This document shows positions 6,924-15,546 of a stretch of DNA of 64,000 nt, piece by piece. The DNA comes from an uncultured Chitinophagaceae bacterium. GTDB lineage: Bacteria > Bacteroidota > Bacteroidia > Chitinophagales > Chitinophagaceae. The stretch lies in the NCBI GenBank assembly GCA_937873715.1, contig CALMYJ010000029.1, positions 1 through 64,000 of the forward strand, in the 5' to 3' direction. Within the stretch, counting starts at the first letter, position 1, and every line of letters starts with the position of its first letter. Below the pieces are notes generated by a model. The model searched no databases, was not told the origin of the DNA, and saw only the letters and a program-made list of their open reading frames with translations. The translations under genes were made by a program, and so were the position numbers.

Positions 6924-8183
6924 ATGGCAGATGTTTTTGAAAAATTAGTGAAAGATGGCGGCCCTATTGGCCAGCACATGGACAGGGCACATGGTTATTT
7001 CGCATTTCCCAAATTAGAGGGCGAACTGGGCCCCAGGATGCAGTTCAGGGGTAAAGAAATGATTGTATGGAGCCTGAATAATTACCTTGGCCTGGTGAAC
7101 CACCCCGAGGTACGCAGGGCAGATACCGAAGCTGCCGCAAAATATGGTATGGGCAACCCGATGGGTGCCCGGATGATGAGTGGCAATACCGTCCTGCATG
7201 AAGAACTGGAAAGGGTGATCAGCAAATTTGTAAGCCGGGAAGATACCATGCTGCTCAACTTCGGCTACCAGGGTATTATGAGTTGTATTGATGCACTGGT
7301 TAACCGCCGTGATGTGATTGTATATGATGCCGAGGCGCATGCCTGTATTGTGGATGGCATCAGGCTGCACATGGGCTACAGCTATACGTTTAAGCATAAT
7401 AATATCGAAGATTTTGAAAAGCAAATGCAGCGTGCCGAAAAGATGGTGGAAAAAACCGGCGGCGGCATACTGGTAATTACCGAAGGGGTATTTGGCATGG
7501 ATGGCGAGCAGGGTATTTTAAAAGAAATAGTGGCTTTAAAAGAAAAATACCAATTCCGCATTTTAATTGATGATGCTCACGGTTTTGGCTATATGGGGCC
7601 TACCGGCGCCGGTGCCGATGAAGCCCAGGGCTGCCAGCAGGGTATCGATTTATACTTTAGCACTTTTGTAAAAAGTATGGGCAGCATTGGCGCCTTTATC
7701 AGCGGCCCCAAAGCGGTACTTAAATACCTGCGCTACAATACCCGTAGCCAGATTTTTGCCAAAAGCCTGCCACTGATTATTGTGGAAGGCATGCTTAAGC
7801 GCATGGAAATGGTATTGGCTATGCCCGAACTGCGTGAAAAACTATGGCATAATGTGCGCCGGCTGCAAAACGGCTTAAAGGAAAGGGGGTTTGATATTGG
7901 TCATACCAACTCGCCGGTTACACCGGTGTATATGAAAGGTGATGTGCCTGAAGCTACGCAAATGGTGATGGACCTGAGAGAGAACTACCATATTTTTTGC
8001 TCGATAGTAGTGTACCCGGTTATACCTAAGGGTGAAATTATATACCGCATCATTCCTACGGCTGCACACAGCGATGAGGATATCGATTTAACGCTGAAGG
8101 CATTTGAAGAAACAAAGAAAAAACTGGATGCCGGTTTGTACAAAGCGGCTGATATACCGAATATGGCTGAGGCGGCTGTTTAA
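6924..8183 (+). CDS. alpha-oxoamine synthase family PLP enzyme (SPT/SulA/KBL-like)
   Basis: A 419-residue fold-type I PLP enzyme of the alpha-oxoamine synthase family. Family motifs: SLNNYLGLVNHPEV, GARMMSGNTVLHEELE, DAEAHACIVDGIRLH, LIDDAHGFGYMGPTGAG (Asp and His that hold the cofactor) and STFVKSMGSIGAF (PLP lysine). These enzymes join an acyl thioester to an amino acid with loss of CO2. It is a clear paralogue of the serine palmitoyltransferase at 55659 but differs from it in many positions (STFVKSMGS against GTFSKSLAS). In sulfonolipid-making Bacteroidota such a second homologue is the cysteate acyl-ACP transferase SulA; 2-amino-3-ketobutyrate ligase and 8-amino-7-oxononanoate synthase are alternatives. 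It stands alone, with its own promoter and a hairpin after it, so context does not decide the substrate. Confidence 0.75.
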   Translation: MADVFEKLVKDGGPIGQHMDRAHGYFAFPKLEGELGPRMQFRGKEMIVWSLNNYLGLVNHPEVRRADTEAAAKYGMGNPMGARMMSGNTVLHEELERVISKFVSREDTMLLNFGYQGIMSCIDALVNRRDVIVYDAEAHACIVDGIRLHMGYSYTFKHNNIEDFEKQMQRAEKMVEKTGGGILVITEGVFGMDGEQGILKEIVALKEKYQFRILIDDAHGFGYMGPTGAGADEAQGCQQGIDLYFSTFVKSMGSIGAFISGPKAVLKYLRYNTRSQIFAKSLPLIIVEGMLKRMEMVLAMPELREKLWHNVRRLQNGLKERGFDIGHTNSPVTPVYMKGDVPEATQMVMDLRENYHIFCSIVVYPVIPKGEIIYRIIPTAAHSDEDIDLTLKAFEETKKKLDAGLYKAADIPNMAEAAV

Positions 8184-8209
8184 GTGTAACGTTTACGAAT
8201 AACTTTTTT

Positions 8210-8247
8210 ATCGACCGCTGTTAGCCTGCAACAGCGATCGATTTATT
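8210..8247 (+). terminator. hairpin terminator after the oxoamine synthase gene
   Basis: ATCGACCGCTGTT (8210-8222) pairs with AACAGCGATCGAT (8230-8242) with one mismatch across a 7-base loop, followed by the short T-rich tract TTATTT. The weak T tract makes efficient termination uncertain. Confidence 0.5.
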
Positions 8248-8413
8248 TAGAAGATGCTCACAGGGAAAATATCTTAATCGGGCTGGCAGTTTATTTTAGT
8301 AATAACGTGTTGTGCTTTTAGAACATTCAACACATGTTTCTATGTTTCCATTTTTAAATTATTCTAAGGATGTTTTGCTTAAGCAATTAATTATTTTTAA
8401 AGCGCAACCAAAG

Positions 8414-8528
8414 TTTGCTGTCATTCCGATTCCGCCATAGCGGAAAAGGAAACTGCCAGAAGAAGAACAAAAAGTTGAACATCTTTACCAGTCCAGGCAG
8501 ATTCCTCGTTCCCCGGAATGACAGCAAA
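8414..8528. repeat. MITE/REP-like inverted repeat element
   Basis: TTTGCTGTCATTCCG (8414-8428) and CGGAATGACAGCAAA (8514-8528) are perfect 15-base inverted repeats bounding about 85 bases with a second small palindrome, TTCCGCCATAGCGGAA. Elements with GTCATTCCG/CGGAATGAC ends recur between genes in many bacterial genomes. The rest of the 8184-8609 gap shows nothing else of note. Copy number cannot be judged from one window. Confidence 0.6.
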
Positions 8529-8609
8529 AGGCAGTGTAGATTAATGCAAACAGGCCTAAATATAATAGCACAATACGTTTAGTAATACTTTTTTAAAATA
8601 TCATAGCAG

Positions 8610-9638
8610 CTATTCTTTAAAGTTAGCCGCTACTTTGTTTAATAAAACAATCTTATCATTTACCTGTTTTTTGGTACTGCTACTGTTAGGGCTATTGGCT
8701 AAATCGCTAAGTATGCCCGATGCCTCGGTGAGTAACTGCCGGCGTTGCTTTGCCGTATATACCACTTGTGCGGCATCGGCACGGGAAAGGTTACAATCTA
8801 CCCTGGCCAGCAATAGTGCGGCATTCAGTTCCTGGATATTTTTTTGCAAATCGGTTACCGCTGCATTTTTTTCTTTCCATTCCTGCCGGGTGGTTTCATA
8901 ATTTTTATTGGCCTCTGCCAATGCCTGTTGCAGCAGGTCGTTATCTTTTTTGAGGGTACTGTTTTGGCGGTTGATATCCGCTAATTTGTTTTCGAGTACG
9001 GATATATTTTCCATGTAAGCATTAGGACTGTTGCTTGCCGTGTAAGTGATGGCAGGTAGGCTGGCAGTTGCCTGTATGAGCCTGGTTTCAAGTGTAACGA
9101 TGTAATTGTTTTTTTCAAGCAGTTCCTCCTGCAGGTTCAGCAGGGCCGATTCATCGGCCGTATATACCCCCTGGTGCAGCAGGGCAATATTGCGTAAATT
9201 GGTTACAGCATACCTGCTGTTAATGATACTGCGGTAAGCGGCCAGCATTGTGGCAAACTGTTCGGCTGTTTTTTCATCCTGCCATACACCCAATGTTTTA
9301 TTCATGCTTTCTATAATGGCAGTAAACCTGTTTTCTTCCAGCAGTATCGCCTTATGGAGGTCGTTGCATTGTGCGGCAGCGGCAGTATCGTTCAGCAATA
9401 CGGCAAACTGTTCATCCATGCGCTGCAGCGATGCATATTGTGCCTGCAGCAGGCTATGGGTGGCCAATATTTTTTGTTGCTGCAATACAATATTGGCAGG
9501 CAGCACATTTTTTTCGGCAGTTGAAAATTTTCCGCTCAATGCTAAAGTAAGCAGCAGGGTAATACCTGCGGTAACAGCCAGTGTGGCAATAAATGACCAT
9601 AGTTGTTTTGTACGCCTGGCGGTAGCATCATATTTCAT
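8610..9638 (-). CDS. TssO-like membrane coiled-coil protein
   Basis: A 342-residue protein with one N-terminal membrane helix (about residues 14-35, LWSFIATLAVTAGITLLLTL) and a long periplasmic part. The first 120 residues resemble TssO of the Bacteroidota type VI secretion system (basic tail, single helix, then LQAQYASLQRMDEQFAVLL). A long coiled coil follows at about 200-290 (LENKLADINRQNSTLKKDND and on). It is about twice the usual TssO length. It lies 37 bases downstream of a TssN-like gene, which supports the call. No other T6SS gene (sheath, tube, baseplate, ClpV) is in the window, so it may be part of an orphan or repurposed envelope complex. Confidence 0.5.
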   Translation of the reverse strand: MKYDATARRTKQLWSFIATLAVTAGITLLLTLALSGKFSTAEKNVLPANIVLQQQKILATHSLLQAQYASLQRMDEQFAVLLNDTAAAAQCNDLHKAILLEENRFTAIIESMNKTLGVWQDEKTAEQFATMLAAYRSIINSRYAVTNLRNIALLHQGVYTADESALLNLQEELLEKNNYIVTLETRLIQATASLPAITYTASNSPNAYMENISVLENKLADINRQNSTLKKDNDLLQQALAEANKNYETTRQEWKEKNAAVTDLQKNIQELNAALLLARVDCNLSRADAAQVVYTAKQRRQLLTEASGILSDLANSPNSSSTKKQVNDKIVLLNKVAANFKE

Positions 9639-9675
9639 ACATCATGGTTTGTTGATTAAAAACGGGTTAATTGTT

Positions 9676-10476
9676 TTAGGCTAATTCGATAGCTTCCACC
9701 AATATGGTTGCTTTTCTTTTAAAACCATTGTCTATAAGGCTGGTATGAGGAGCCAGTTGTCTTTTTCCGAATACAGATGGAGTAAAAAACTTCCAGCCAT
9801 ACTGCTTGCCGTTATCCTCCATCAGTGCATTTTTTTCAAGTGCGTTTAATTGTAAAAAACGCATAAAACTGTCGGCAGGACTGTAATATTCCGGAACACA
9901 TACTACAAAGTTTGTGGTAGCAGTACCCCAGGGATGCTGCAATATTACTTTTGTATCAATGCTGCCTGTTAAAAGGGAGGCTTTCTTTTCGGCTGGTAAT
10001 GTACGGGGAAGCACCCAGTGGTTATACCTGCAATGTTTTAAAACAGTATAGTGCTGCATGCATTTACTAACGGCAATGGGCAGTAGTAAAGCCGGTATTG
10101 CTGTAAAAACGAGATATTGCAGATGAGGCATTGAAAAATTGCATACCATCCATAGCAGGATTGCTGTGCTTATCAGCACCACCACATTTTGCAGCAGGGC
10201 AGCCCTGTAACTGAGTTGTGGCAGGTACCTTGGTTGCAGCCATACCTGTAAGGCACCAGTAATAAAAAAAATTATTGCAGAGAGGTAAGTGGCAAAGTAC
10301 CCCTCTGTTGCTGCTGCAAAAAGACTGCATACCGTATAGAGTAAAACCACCGGCGCTATGGTGATGCTAAGCGTATAAAGGGCATACTGTTTTATTTTTT
10401 CATCGAAGGTTAGTATAAAGCTGTTGTTGCCGGTAATAGAATGGGAGGGTGGTAAATGTGCTGTTCTTGGTTTCAT
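9676..10476 (-). CDS. TssN-like multi-spanning membrane protein
   Basis: A 266-residue protein with about four to five membrane helices between residues 30 and 155 and a soluble C-terminal domain. The C-terminal domain carries features recalled from the TssN family of Bacteroidota type VI secretion: WVLPRTLP, then PEYYSPADSFMRFLQLN, then GKQYGWKFF and a final SLIDNGFKRKATILVE. TssN is an inner-membrane component specific to T6SS subtype iii. The gene lies between a beta-barrel protein gene (10 bases upstream) and the TssO-like gene, so the three probably form one transcript. Without other T6SS genes nearby the function is uncertain. Confidence 0.55.
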   Translation of the reverse strand: MKPRTAHLPPSHSITGNNSFILTFDEKIKQYALYTLSITIAPVVLLYTVCSLFAAATEGYFATYLSAIIFFITGALQVWLQPRYLPQLSYRAALLQNVVVLISTAILLWMVCNFSMPHLQYLVFTAIPALLLPIAVSKCMQHYTVLKHCRYNHWVLPRTLPAEKKASLLTGSIDTKVILQHPWGTATTNFVVCVPEYYSPADSFMRFLQLNALEKNALMEDNGKQYGWKFFTPSVFGKRQLAPHTSLIDNGFKRKATILVEAIELA

Positions 10477-10486
10477 ACTTAATGTT

Positions 10487-11491
10487 TTATGGGATGAGTA
10501 ATGAAATGCCTGCCTGCAAGCCTATATAACTAATGGGGATGCGTTGTATAATAGTTTGTGAAGGCTTGTCGGGGTTAGCAGTGGTACCGTTGTCTGCCGA
10601 AAAAGAACGTACAAATTCTATTTCACGCTGGCTGGTGGTAAAGCTGTTTACAATATTTTCTTTATTAATAATAAAATCAGTAAGTGTTCGCTTTTTTATC
10701 ACAAACACAATGTGAGAGTATTGTATTTCGGCAAAGGCCCTTACATTTTTTACTATTTTAAATTGTGCCCCCAGCGCACCCATAAATCCAAATGCCGGGT
10801 TGCGTATGCCCCAGGCATAGTGCTTAGCAGTGGTAGATGAAGTGTCTTTATAAAATCCCTGCCAGCCCAGTCGGGTAAAGGATTGTGTACGGTCTTCCTG
10901 CAGGCTGTTGGGCCTGAAAGTGATGATGCCGCCGAGCTTGTTGTATAAAAACCATTTGGGTTTTGATATGGCTTTAAAAGTTATTGCCGGTGTAAGGCTT
11001 ACAATGGTTGCCTGGTAAGAGATGGTATTTCTTTCACTGTAATAATATTCATCGGCAGCATTGTTGGTCATGGGCTGCCCGGTAAGATGTATGGATGAAT
11101 CCCGGTGTTTGCGGATGGTGCTTCGGAAGTAGTCGAAATCCAGATTAAGGCTGATAAAATCATTCAGGATATAGGTGCCGCCAAAGCCAACCCTTAATCC
11201 ATCGCCAAGGCCTTTGGCAGGGTTGGCATAGGTAATTGTTTTTTCGGGCGTATTACCGCCAGCCTGCGTAATGGTTATACTACTTATATCATCCGGGTAA
11301 AATTTAAAGGTGGAGCCCAGGCCAACGGCATACCCACTGTGCAGGTTAACCGCAAAGCGTGGCTCTTTTGCCAGGTTAGCCGGTATCGGGATAATGGCAT
11401 CTGTTGCTATGTCTTGTACAGCTATCGGTTGTGCATAGCCCAGTTTACACAGCAGCAGCAGGAGAGGGGTGCAATTTTTTTTCATAGTCAT
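10487..11491 (-). CDS. outer-membrane beta-barrel protein
   Basis: A 334-residue protein starting MTMKKNCTPLLLLLCKLGYA, a signal peptide cleaved before QPIAV; the start was set at 11491 because upstream residues would spoil the signal. The body shows alternating beta-strand pattern: FAVNLHSGYAVGLGSTFKFY, LRVGFGGTYILNDFISLNLD, VRAFAEIQYSHIVFV and a C-terminal ISYIGLQAGISLLIP, as in 8-12-strand porin-like barrels. It is first in a likely three-gene transcript with the TssN-like and TssO-like genes. An outer-membrane partner for that inner-membrane pair is inference. Confidence 0.65.
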   Translation of the reverse strand: MTMKKNCTPLLLLLCKLGYAQPIAVQDIATDAIIPIPANLAKEPRFAVNLHSGYAVGLGSTFKFYPDDISSITITQAGGNTPEKTITYANPAKGLGDGLRVGFGGTYILNDFISLNLDFDYFRSTIRKHRDSSIHLTGQPMTNNAADEYYYSERNTISYQATIVSLTPAITFKAISKPKWFLYNKLGGIITFRPNSLQEDRTQSFTRLGWQGFYKDTSSTTAKHYAWGIRNPAFGFMGALGAQFKIVKNVRAFAEIQYSHIVFVIKKRTLTDFIINKENIVNSFTTSQREIEFVRSFSADNGTTANPDKPSQTIIQRIPISYIGLQAGISLLIP

Positions 11492-11663
11492 TTGCTTTTG
11501 TATGGTATGTTGATGGTAAAATATATTAAGCGGCACAGCCGGTTAATGCAGCAGTTTTTTTGTGGGGAACAGCAGTAGTGGTTTTCCGTAATAAGAAGCG
11601 TGGATACAGCACTTACGGAAAAAAGGATTGGCTGGTTTTGGAAAACCTAAAAAGAATGGAGGA

Positions 11664-12146
11664 TTATGAAGATTGGGCTTGTATAAAACGAAGGAGGTTT
11701 CGCTTTGCCTTGTTTTTTATTTTTCGTTGAAAAAAACTGTTCCAGCCCAGCAGCCATCCGCTAAAGCCCAGGGCCTGGCTGCTCCAGCGATGTACGCTAA
11801 AAGCATCGCTGTGCTCAATAATTTTACCATTGGCAAAACGCATATTGGCCCGGATATGATTAACCACCCTGCGGCCGGTTACAGAAAAAGTGTAAGTTGC
11901 CTGCCAGTCGCAGGTACAGTATTCGTCATCCAGCGCCACGATATTGCCAAAGCTGAGTGAAAAATCTTTTGCATTGCTGCAAAGCATCTGCCACATGTAC
12001 CGGGCTTCATCGCCACGCAGCAGTTCAAATACCGGATCGTAAAATACAATATCATCGCTATAGCAGCTATTCATGGTTGTATAATCCAGTTGCTGAAAGG
12101 CAGCATAAAACTGGTGAACAAGCGCTTCGTTAATTTTACTTTGCAT
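11664..12146 (-). CDS. SnoaL/NTF2-like protein
   Basis: A 160-residue protein with the SnoaL/DUF4440 cone fold pattern: EALVHQFYAAFQQLDYTTMN, CYSDDIVFYDPVF, then CDWQATYTFSVTGRRVVNHI and ANMRFANGKIIEHSDAFSVH. Members include small isomerases, hydrolases and many proteins of unknown role. A basic C-terminal tail (RKIKNKAKRNLLRF) is extra. It is divergent from prmA and gives no pathway context. Confidence 0.7.
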   Translation of the reverse strand: MQSKINEALVHQFYAAFQQLDYTTMNSCYSDDIVFYDPVFELLRGDEARYMWQMLCSNAKDFSLSFGNIVALDDEYCTCDWQATYTFSVTGRRVVNHIRANMRFANGKIIEHSDAFSVHRWSSQALGFSGWLLGWNSFFQRKIKNKAKRNLLRFIQAQSS

Positions 12147-12245
12147 AGATAAAATAAATATAGCGCCCTTTGCTCAATAATTATCAATTGCCGGAGTGTA
12201 AATTGCACAACGATTTACCTTTACTTAAATCGAACAGCACAGCAG

Positions 12246-13055
12246 ATGAACTATTTTCAATTTGACTTTGAGCCGCATACAAAAGATGAAGGGGAGCAGT
12301 TGATTGCACTTTTGGCAGAGCAGGGCTTTGATGGTTTTGAAGAAGATGGCTTCACCCTTATTGCTTTCATCCCCGAAGCCAATTTTAACCAGGAAGCTTT
12401 TGAAGCGGTGTTAGCCAAATTTGAGATTATGGCTTATACCAAATCGAGTATTGAAAATATCAACTGGAATCAAAAATGGGAATCGGAATACGAGCCGGTA
12501 GTGGTGGGTGATTTTGTTGGAATAAGGGCCCAGTTTCACCAAGCACTCCAAAATGTGCAATATGAAATAGTTATTACGCCAAAAATGAGTTTTGGTACAG
12601 GCCATCATGCCACCACCTGGATGATGATGAAACTAATGGAAGGCATCAACTTTACCCAAAAAAAAGTGCTTGATTTTGGCACCGGCACCGGGGTGTTGGC
12701 CATTTTGGCTGAAAAAATGGGGGCTGCTGCTGTGCTGGCTATTGATTATGACGAATGGAGTATTACCAATGCCATCGAAAACTGTGAGATAAACCAATGC
12801 CTGCACTGCACCGTACAGCAGGCAGATGCTGTTCCGGCAACAGGGCTTTATGATATCATCCTTGCCAATATTAATCTAAATGTACTGCTGGCCAATATGC
12901 CTGCCCTGGCAAAGGCTACTCAACAACACCTGCTGATTAGTGGTATTTTAAAAACCGATGAGCAGGCGATGGTTGCTGCCGCTGCTGCACAGGGATTACA
13001 CAAAGTAGCCATACTTACTCAAAAAGACTGGATAGCCATCCACTTTGAAAAATAA
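12246..13055 (+). CDS. prmA: ribosomal protein L11 methyltransferase
   Basis: A 269-residue SAM-dependent methyltransferase. Family marks: an N-terminal domain with FEPHTKDEGEQLIALLAEQG, the motif FGTGHHATTWMMMKLM, then VLDFGTGTGVLAILAEKMGA (SAM-binding loop), IDYDEWSITNAIENCEIN and LANINLNVLL (the NxNL catalytic-type motif). It trimethylates ribosomal protein L11. Length is slightly shorter than the E. coli enzyme (293), as in other Bacteroidota. A plausible -7 like element, TACCTTTA, lies about 28 bases upstream. It is followed by plsY. Confidence 0.92.
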   Translation: MNYFQFDFEPHTKDEGEQLIALLAEQGFDGFEEDGFTLIAFIPEANFNQEAFEAVLAKFEIMAYTKSSIENINWNQKWESEYEPVVVGDFVGIRAQFHQALQNVQYEIVITPKMSFGTGHHATTWMMMKLMEGINFTQKKVLDFGTGTGVLAILAEKMGAAAVLAIDYDEWSITNAIENCEINQCLHCTVQQADAVPATGLYDIILANINLNVLLANMPALAKATQQHLLISGILKTDEQAMVAAAAAQGLHKVAILTQKDWIAIHFEK

Positions 13056-13098
13056 GCCAACAGGCATTTCGTTATACACACCGGGGTATATTAACAAA

Positions 13099-13128
13099 TT
13101 GTTACACAACGAAAAAGCGCTATCTTTG
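13099..13128 (+). promoter_or_regulatory. Bacteroidota promoter of plsY
   Basis: TTG (13099-13101), a 19-base spacer and TATCTTTG (13121-13128) match the Bacteroidota consensus exactly. The box ends 25 bases before the plsY start codon. Confidence 0.7.
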
Positions 13129-13153
13129 CCCTCGTCAACTCACTTAGAAACGT

Positions 13154-13810
13154 ATGAAGGAACTGCTACTCATTATCCTGGCTTACTTTATTGGTTCTAT
13201 ACCTACCGCATTGATTGTCAGTCGCAATTTTTTTGGAATCGATATTCGTGAATACGGAAGCGGTAATATGGGCGCTACTAATACCTTTAGAGTGCTTGGC
13301 TCCCGGTTCGGTACAATAGTCATGGCTGGCGATATCCTAAAAGGGGTGCTTGCCGTAGCGCTGTATAATTTTTTACCTTTTTACATCCACGACGAATGGC
13401 ACCGTACTAATCTTATGGTTGGCCTTGGGCTGGCTGCCGTAGTTGGTCATATTTACCCTGTTTTCGCCGATTTTAAAGGCGGTAAGGGTGTAGCTACTTT
13501 ATTTGGGATGATACTTGCTGTGCAACCGGTAATTGCGGCCAGTTGCGTAGGTGTTTTTCTTTTAGTGCTTTTTTTAACCCGTTATGTATCTCTAAGCTCC
13601 ATACTTGCTGGTATTGCACTGCCGGTATGTGTGCTGTGGATATGGAACGATGAAGTAACGATATACAGGATATTTGCTGTGCTGGTTGCATTGCTGGTAA
13701 TTCTTACCCATCAAAAAAATATCATCCGCATCCTCCGCGGTAATGAAAGTCGTGTGCCCATACTCAAATACAGGGACAGGCGCAAGGCTGCCAAGAGTAA
13801 TAGCAAATAA
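13154..13810 (+). CDS. plsY: glycerol-3-phosphate acyltransferase PlsY
   Basis: A 218-residue inner-membrane enzyme with about five to seven helices. PlsY motifs: YFIGSIPTALIVSRNFFGID, REYGSGNMGATNTFRVLG, then VVGHIYPVFADFKGGKGVAT and RHQ-like LTHQKNI. It moves an acyl group from acyl-phosphate to glycerol-3-phosphate, the first step of phospholipid synthesis. It has its own promoter just upstream and a basic cytosolic C-terminus (YRDRRKAAKSNSK). Confidence 0.93.
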   Translation: MKELLLIILAYFIGSIPTALIVSRNFFGIDIREYGSGNMGATNTFRVLGSRFGTIVMAGDILKGVLAVALYNFLPFYIHDEWHRTNLMVGLGLAAVVGHIYPVFADFKGGKGVATLFGMILAVQPVIAASCVGVFLLVLFLTRYVSLSSILAGIALPVCVLWIWNDEVTIYRIFAVLVALLVILTHQKNIIRILRGNESRVPILKYRDRRKAAKSNSK

Positions 13811-13923
13811 ATGTACTTGCAACTTTTTCAGCGTATGCAGCATCAATAAAGCAATTAACAGCTTTTTTGTAAAACCGGCATATCAATTGCCCATCTTTGC
13901 ATAATAACCTAAACGTTTTTAAA

Positions 13924-14730
13924 ATGAAAAAACTGGCATTAATCTTTGCAGTACTGTCTATATTCATCATTGCCTGTTCCCGAAATGCTGTAACCGGACG
14001 AAAACAGCTTACCTTATTGCCCGAAGCACAACTGCAGCAAATGGCGGTATCGGAGTATCAAAGTTTTTTATCACAAAGCAAAGTATTGAATACCACCAGT
14101 AATAAAGATGCCGAAATGGTAAGACGGGTGGGCACCCGTATTGCTAATGCCATAGCAAACTATTATGCCCAGCAGGGTAAAGGAGATATACTGAGCGGCT
14201 ACAAGTGGGAGTTTAACCTGGTAGACAATAAAGAAGTAAATGCCTGGTGCATGCCGGGCGGCAAAGTGGTGGTATATACCGGCCTGCTGCCAGTAGCTCA
14301 AAACGAAGCAGCGTTGGCTATTGTATTGGGTCACGAAATAACGCATGCCGTAGCCGGTCATGGCAATGAGCGGATGAGCCAGGGTATGCTTGCCCAGGGC
14401 TTACAGGTAGCCGGCGATATACTCACCAGCAGAAACCCCCAGGTGAATACGCTGTTTAATAGTGTTTATGCCCCAGGGGCACAGGTAGGTGTTTTGCTGC
14501 CTAACTCCCGTAAGCAAGAGTATGAGGCCGATCATTTTGGGCTGATATTTGCCGCAATGGCAGGCTATAACCCCAGGGAGGCCGTTCCTTTTTGGCAACG
14601 AATGTCTAAAGCAGGGGGGCAGAAGCCACCTGAATTTCTCTCATCGCATCCATCTGATGAAAACAGGATTGCCAAATTACAGGCATCGATGGAAGAAGCG
14701 CTTAAATATTACACCCCGGTTACTAAATAA
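13924..14730 (+). CDS. M48-family zinc metalloprotease, lipoprotein
   Basis: A 268-residue lipoprotein; the start at MKKLALIFAV puts the lipobox (IFIIACS) at the right place, which an upstream ATG at 13897 would not. The M48 catalytic motif is VLGHEITHAVAGHGNERM (HEITH), with the third ligand in RKQEYEADHFGLIFA. NAWCMPGGKVVVYTGLLP is typical of the YcaL/LoiP/BepA group, which degrades misfolded outer-membrane proteins. It acts in the periplasm, attached by lipid. No TPR domain is present, unlike BepA. Confidence 0.9.
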   Translation: MKKLALIFAVLSIFIIACSRNAVTGRKQLTLLPEAQLQQMAVSEYQSFLSQSKVLNTTSNKDAEMVRRVGTRIANAIANYYAQQGKGDILSGYKWEFNLVDNKEVNAWCMPGGKVVVYTGLLPVAQNEAALAIVLGHEITHAVAGHGNERMSQGMLAQGLQVAGDILTSRNPQVNTLFNSVYAPGAQVGVLLPNSRKQEYEADHFGLIFAAMAGYNPREAVPFWQRMSKAGGQKPPEFLSSHPSDENRIAKLQASMEEALKYYTPVTK

Positions 14731-14866
14731 GTAACATTTTCATTTTCAAGTATATAACCCCTCCAATCATAGAATTTGTAATGAAAATGCAGATTTTAAT
14801 CTGTTTTGATATTGTATTTGCGGCATTTATTGTTAATTTTGCATACTTTTTAATTAAATGCTCAAC

Positions 14867-15529
14867 ATGGAAGTTATTGCGCCCTTGCTCCCGCTTACAG
14901 AAAAACTACAGTTGAAAGATGAAAAAAACCTGTTGGTACAAGGCTTGCCTTCCACCATCGAAAAACAATTTGCAAAGCTCTCATTTTCAAAGAATGTTAC
15001 GCCTTTGCTTAAAATTAAAAAGATAGATTTTGCCCTGGTGTTTGCCATCAGCCACAACCAGCTAAGAGATATATTAAAAGATGTGGTGCCCGCCCTGGCG
15101 AACAACGCCAAATTTTGGATTGCTTATCCAAAGGTTTCTTCAAAAATTGTAAGTGATTTATCCCGGGATTGCAACTGGCAATGTACAGCTATGCACGGAC
15201 TGGTTACAACAGATAGCATTACCATTGATAATGTGTGGTGTGCCATGCGGTTTACAAAAGAAGCCGGTGTACAAACCAGCAGTACTGTTAATAAAGCGAC
15301 TATCTCGGCTACAGTACGTAATACTACAGTAACCACCCCCCCCGAATTACAAACTCTTTTTTCGCACAATAAAAAGGCTAATGCTTTTTTTGAAACACTC
15401 TCTGTAACGCACAAGCAGGAATATATTGTGTGGATTAATAATGCCCGGAAAGTAGAAACCCGCCAGGCCCGGCTTGAAGCCACCATCGAAAAACTGGCTA
15501 CCGGAAAAAAATCGCCGGCTGAAAAGTAA
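14867..15529 (+). CDS. YdeI/OmpD-associated family protein
   Basis: A 220-residue protein. The N-terminal half (VIAPLLPLTEKLQLKDEKNL, ISHNQLRDILKDVVPALANN, AKFWIAYPKVSSK) resembles DUF3052-like folds that read acyl or nucleotide ligands; the C-terminal half (LFSHNKKANAFFETLSVTHK, YIVWINNARKVETRQARLEA) is the YdeI/OmpD-associated helical domain. The combination is common in Bacteroidota, with no proven function. ATG 14867 was preferred over 14858. A TG-poor AT-rich leader precedes it. Confidence 0.7.
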   Translation: MEVIAPLLPLTEKLQLKDEKNLLVQGLPSTIEKQFAKLSFSKNVTPLLKIKKIDFALVFAISHNQLRDILKDVVPALANNAKFWIAYPKVSSKIVSDLSRDCNWQCTAMHGLVTTDSITIDNVWCAMRFTKEAGVQTSSTVNKATISATVRNTTVTTPPELQTLFSHNKKANAFFETLSVTHKQEYIVWINNARKVETRQARLEATIEKLATGKKSPAEK

Positions 15530-15546
15530 CCGGCGATTATAGTTTG

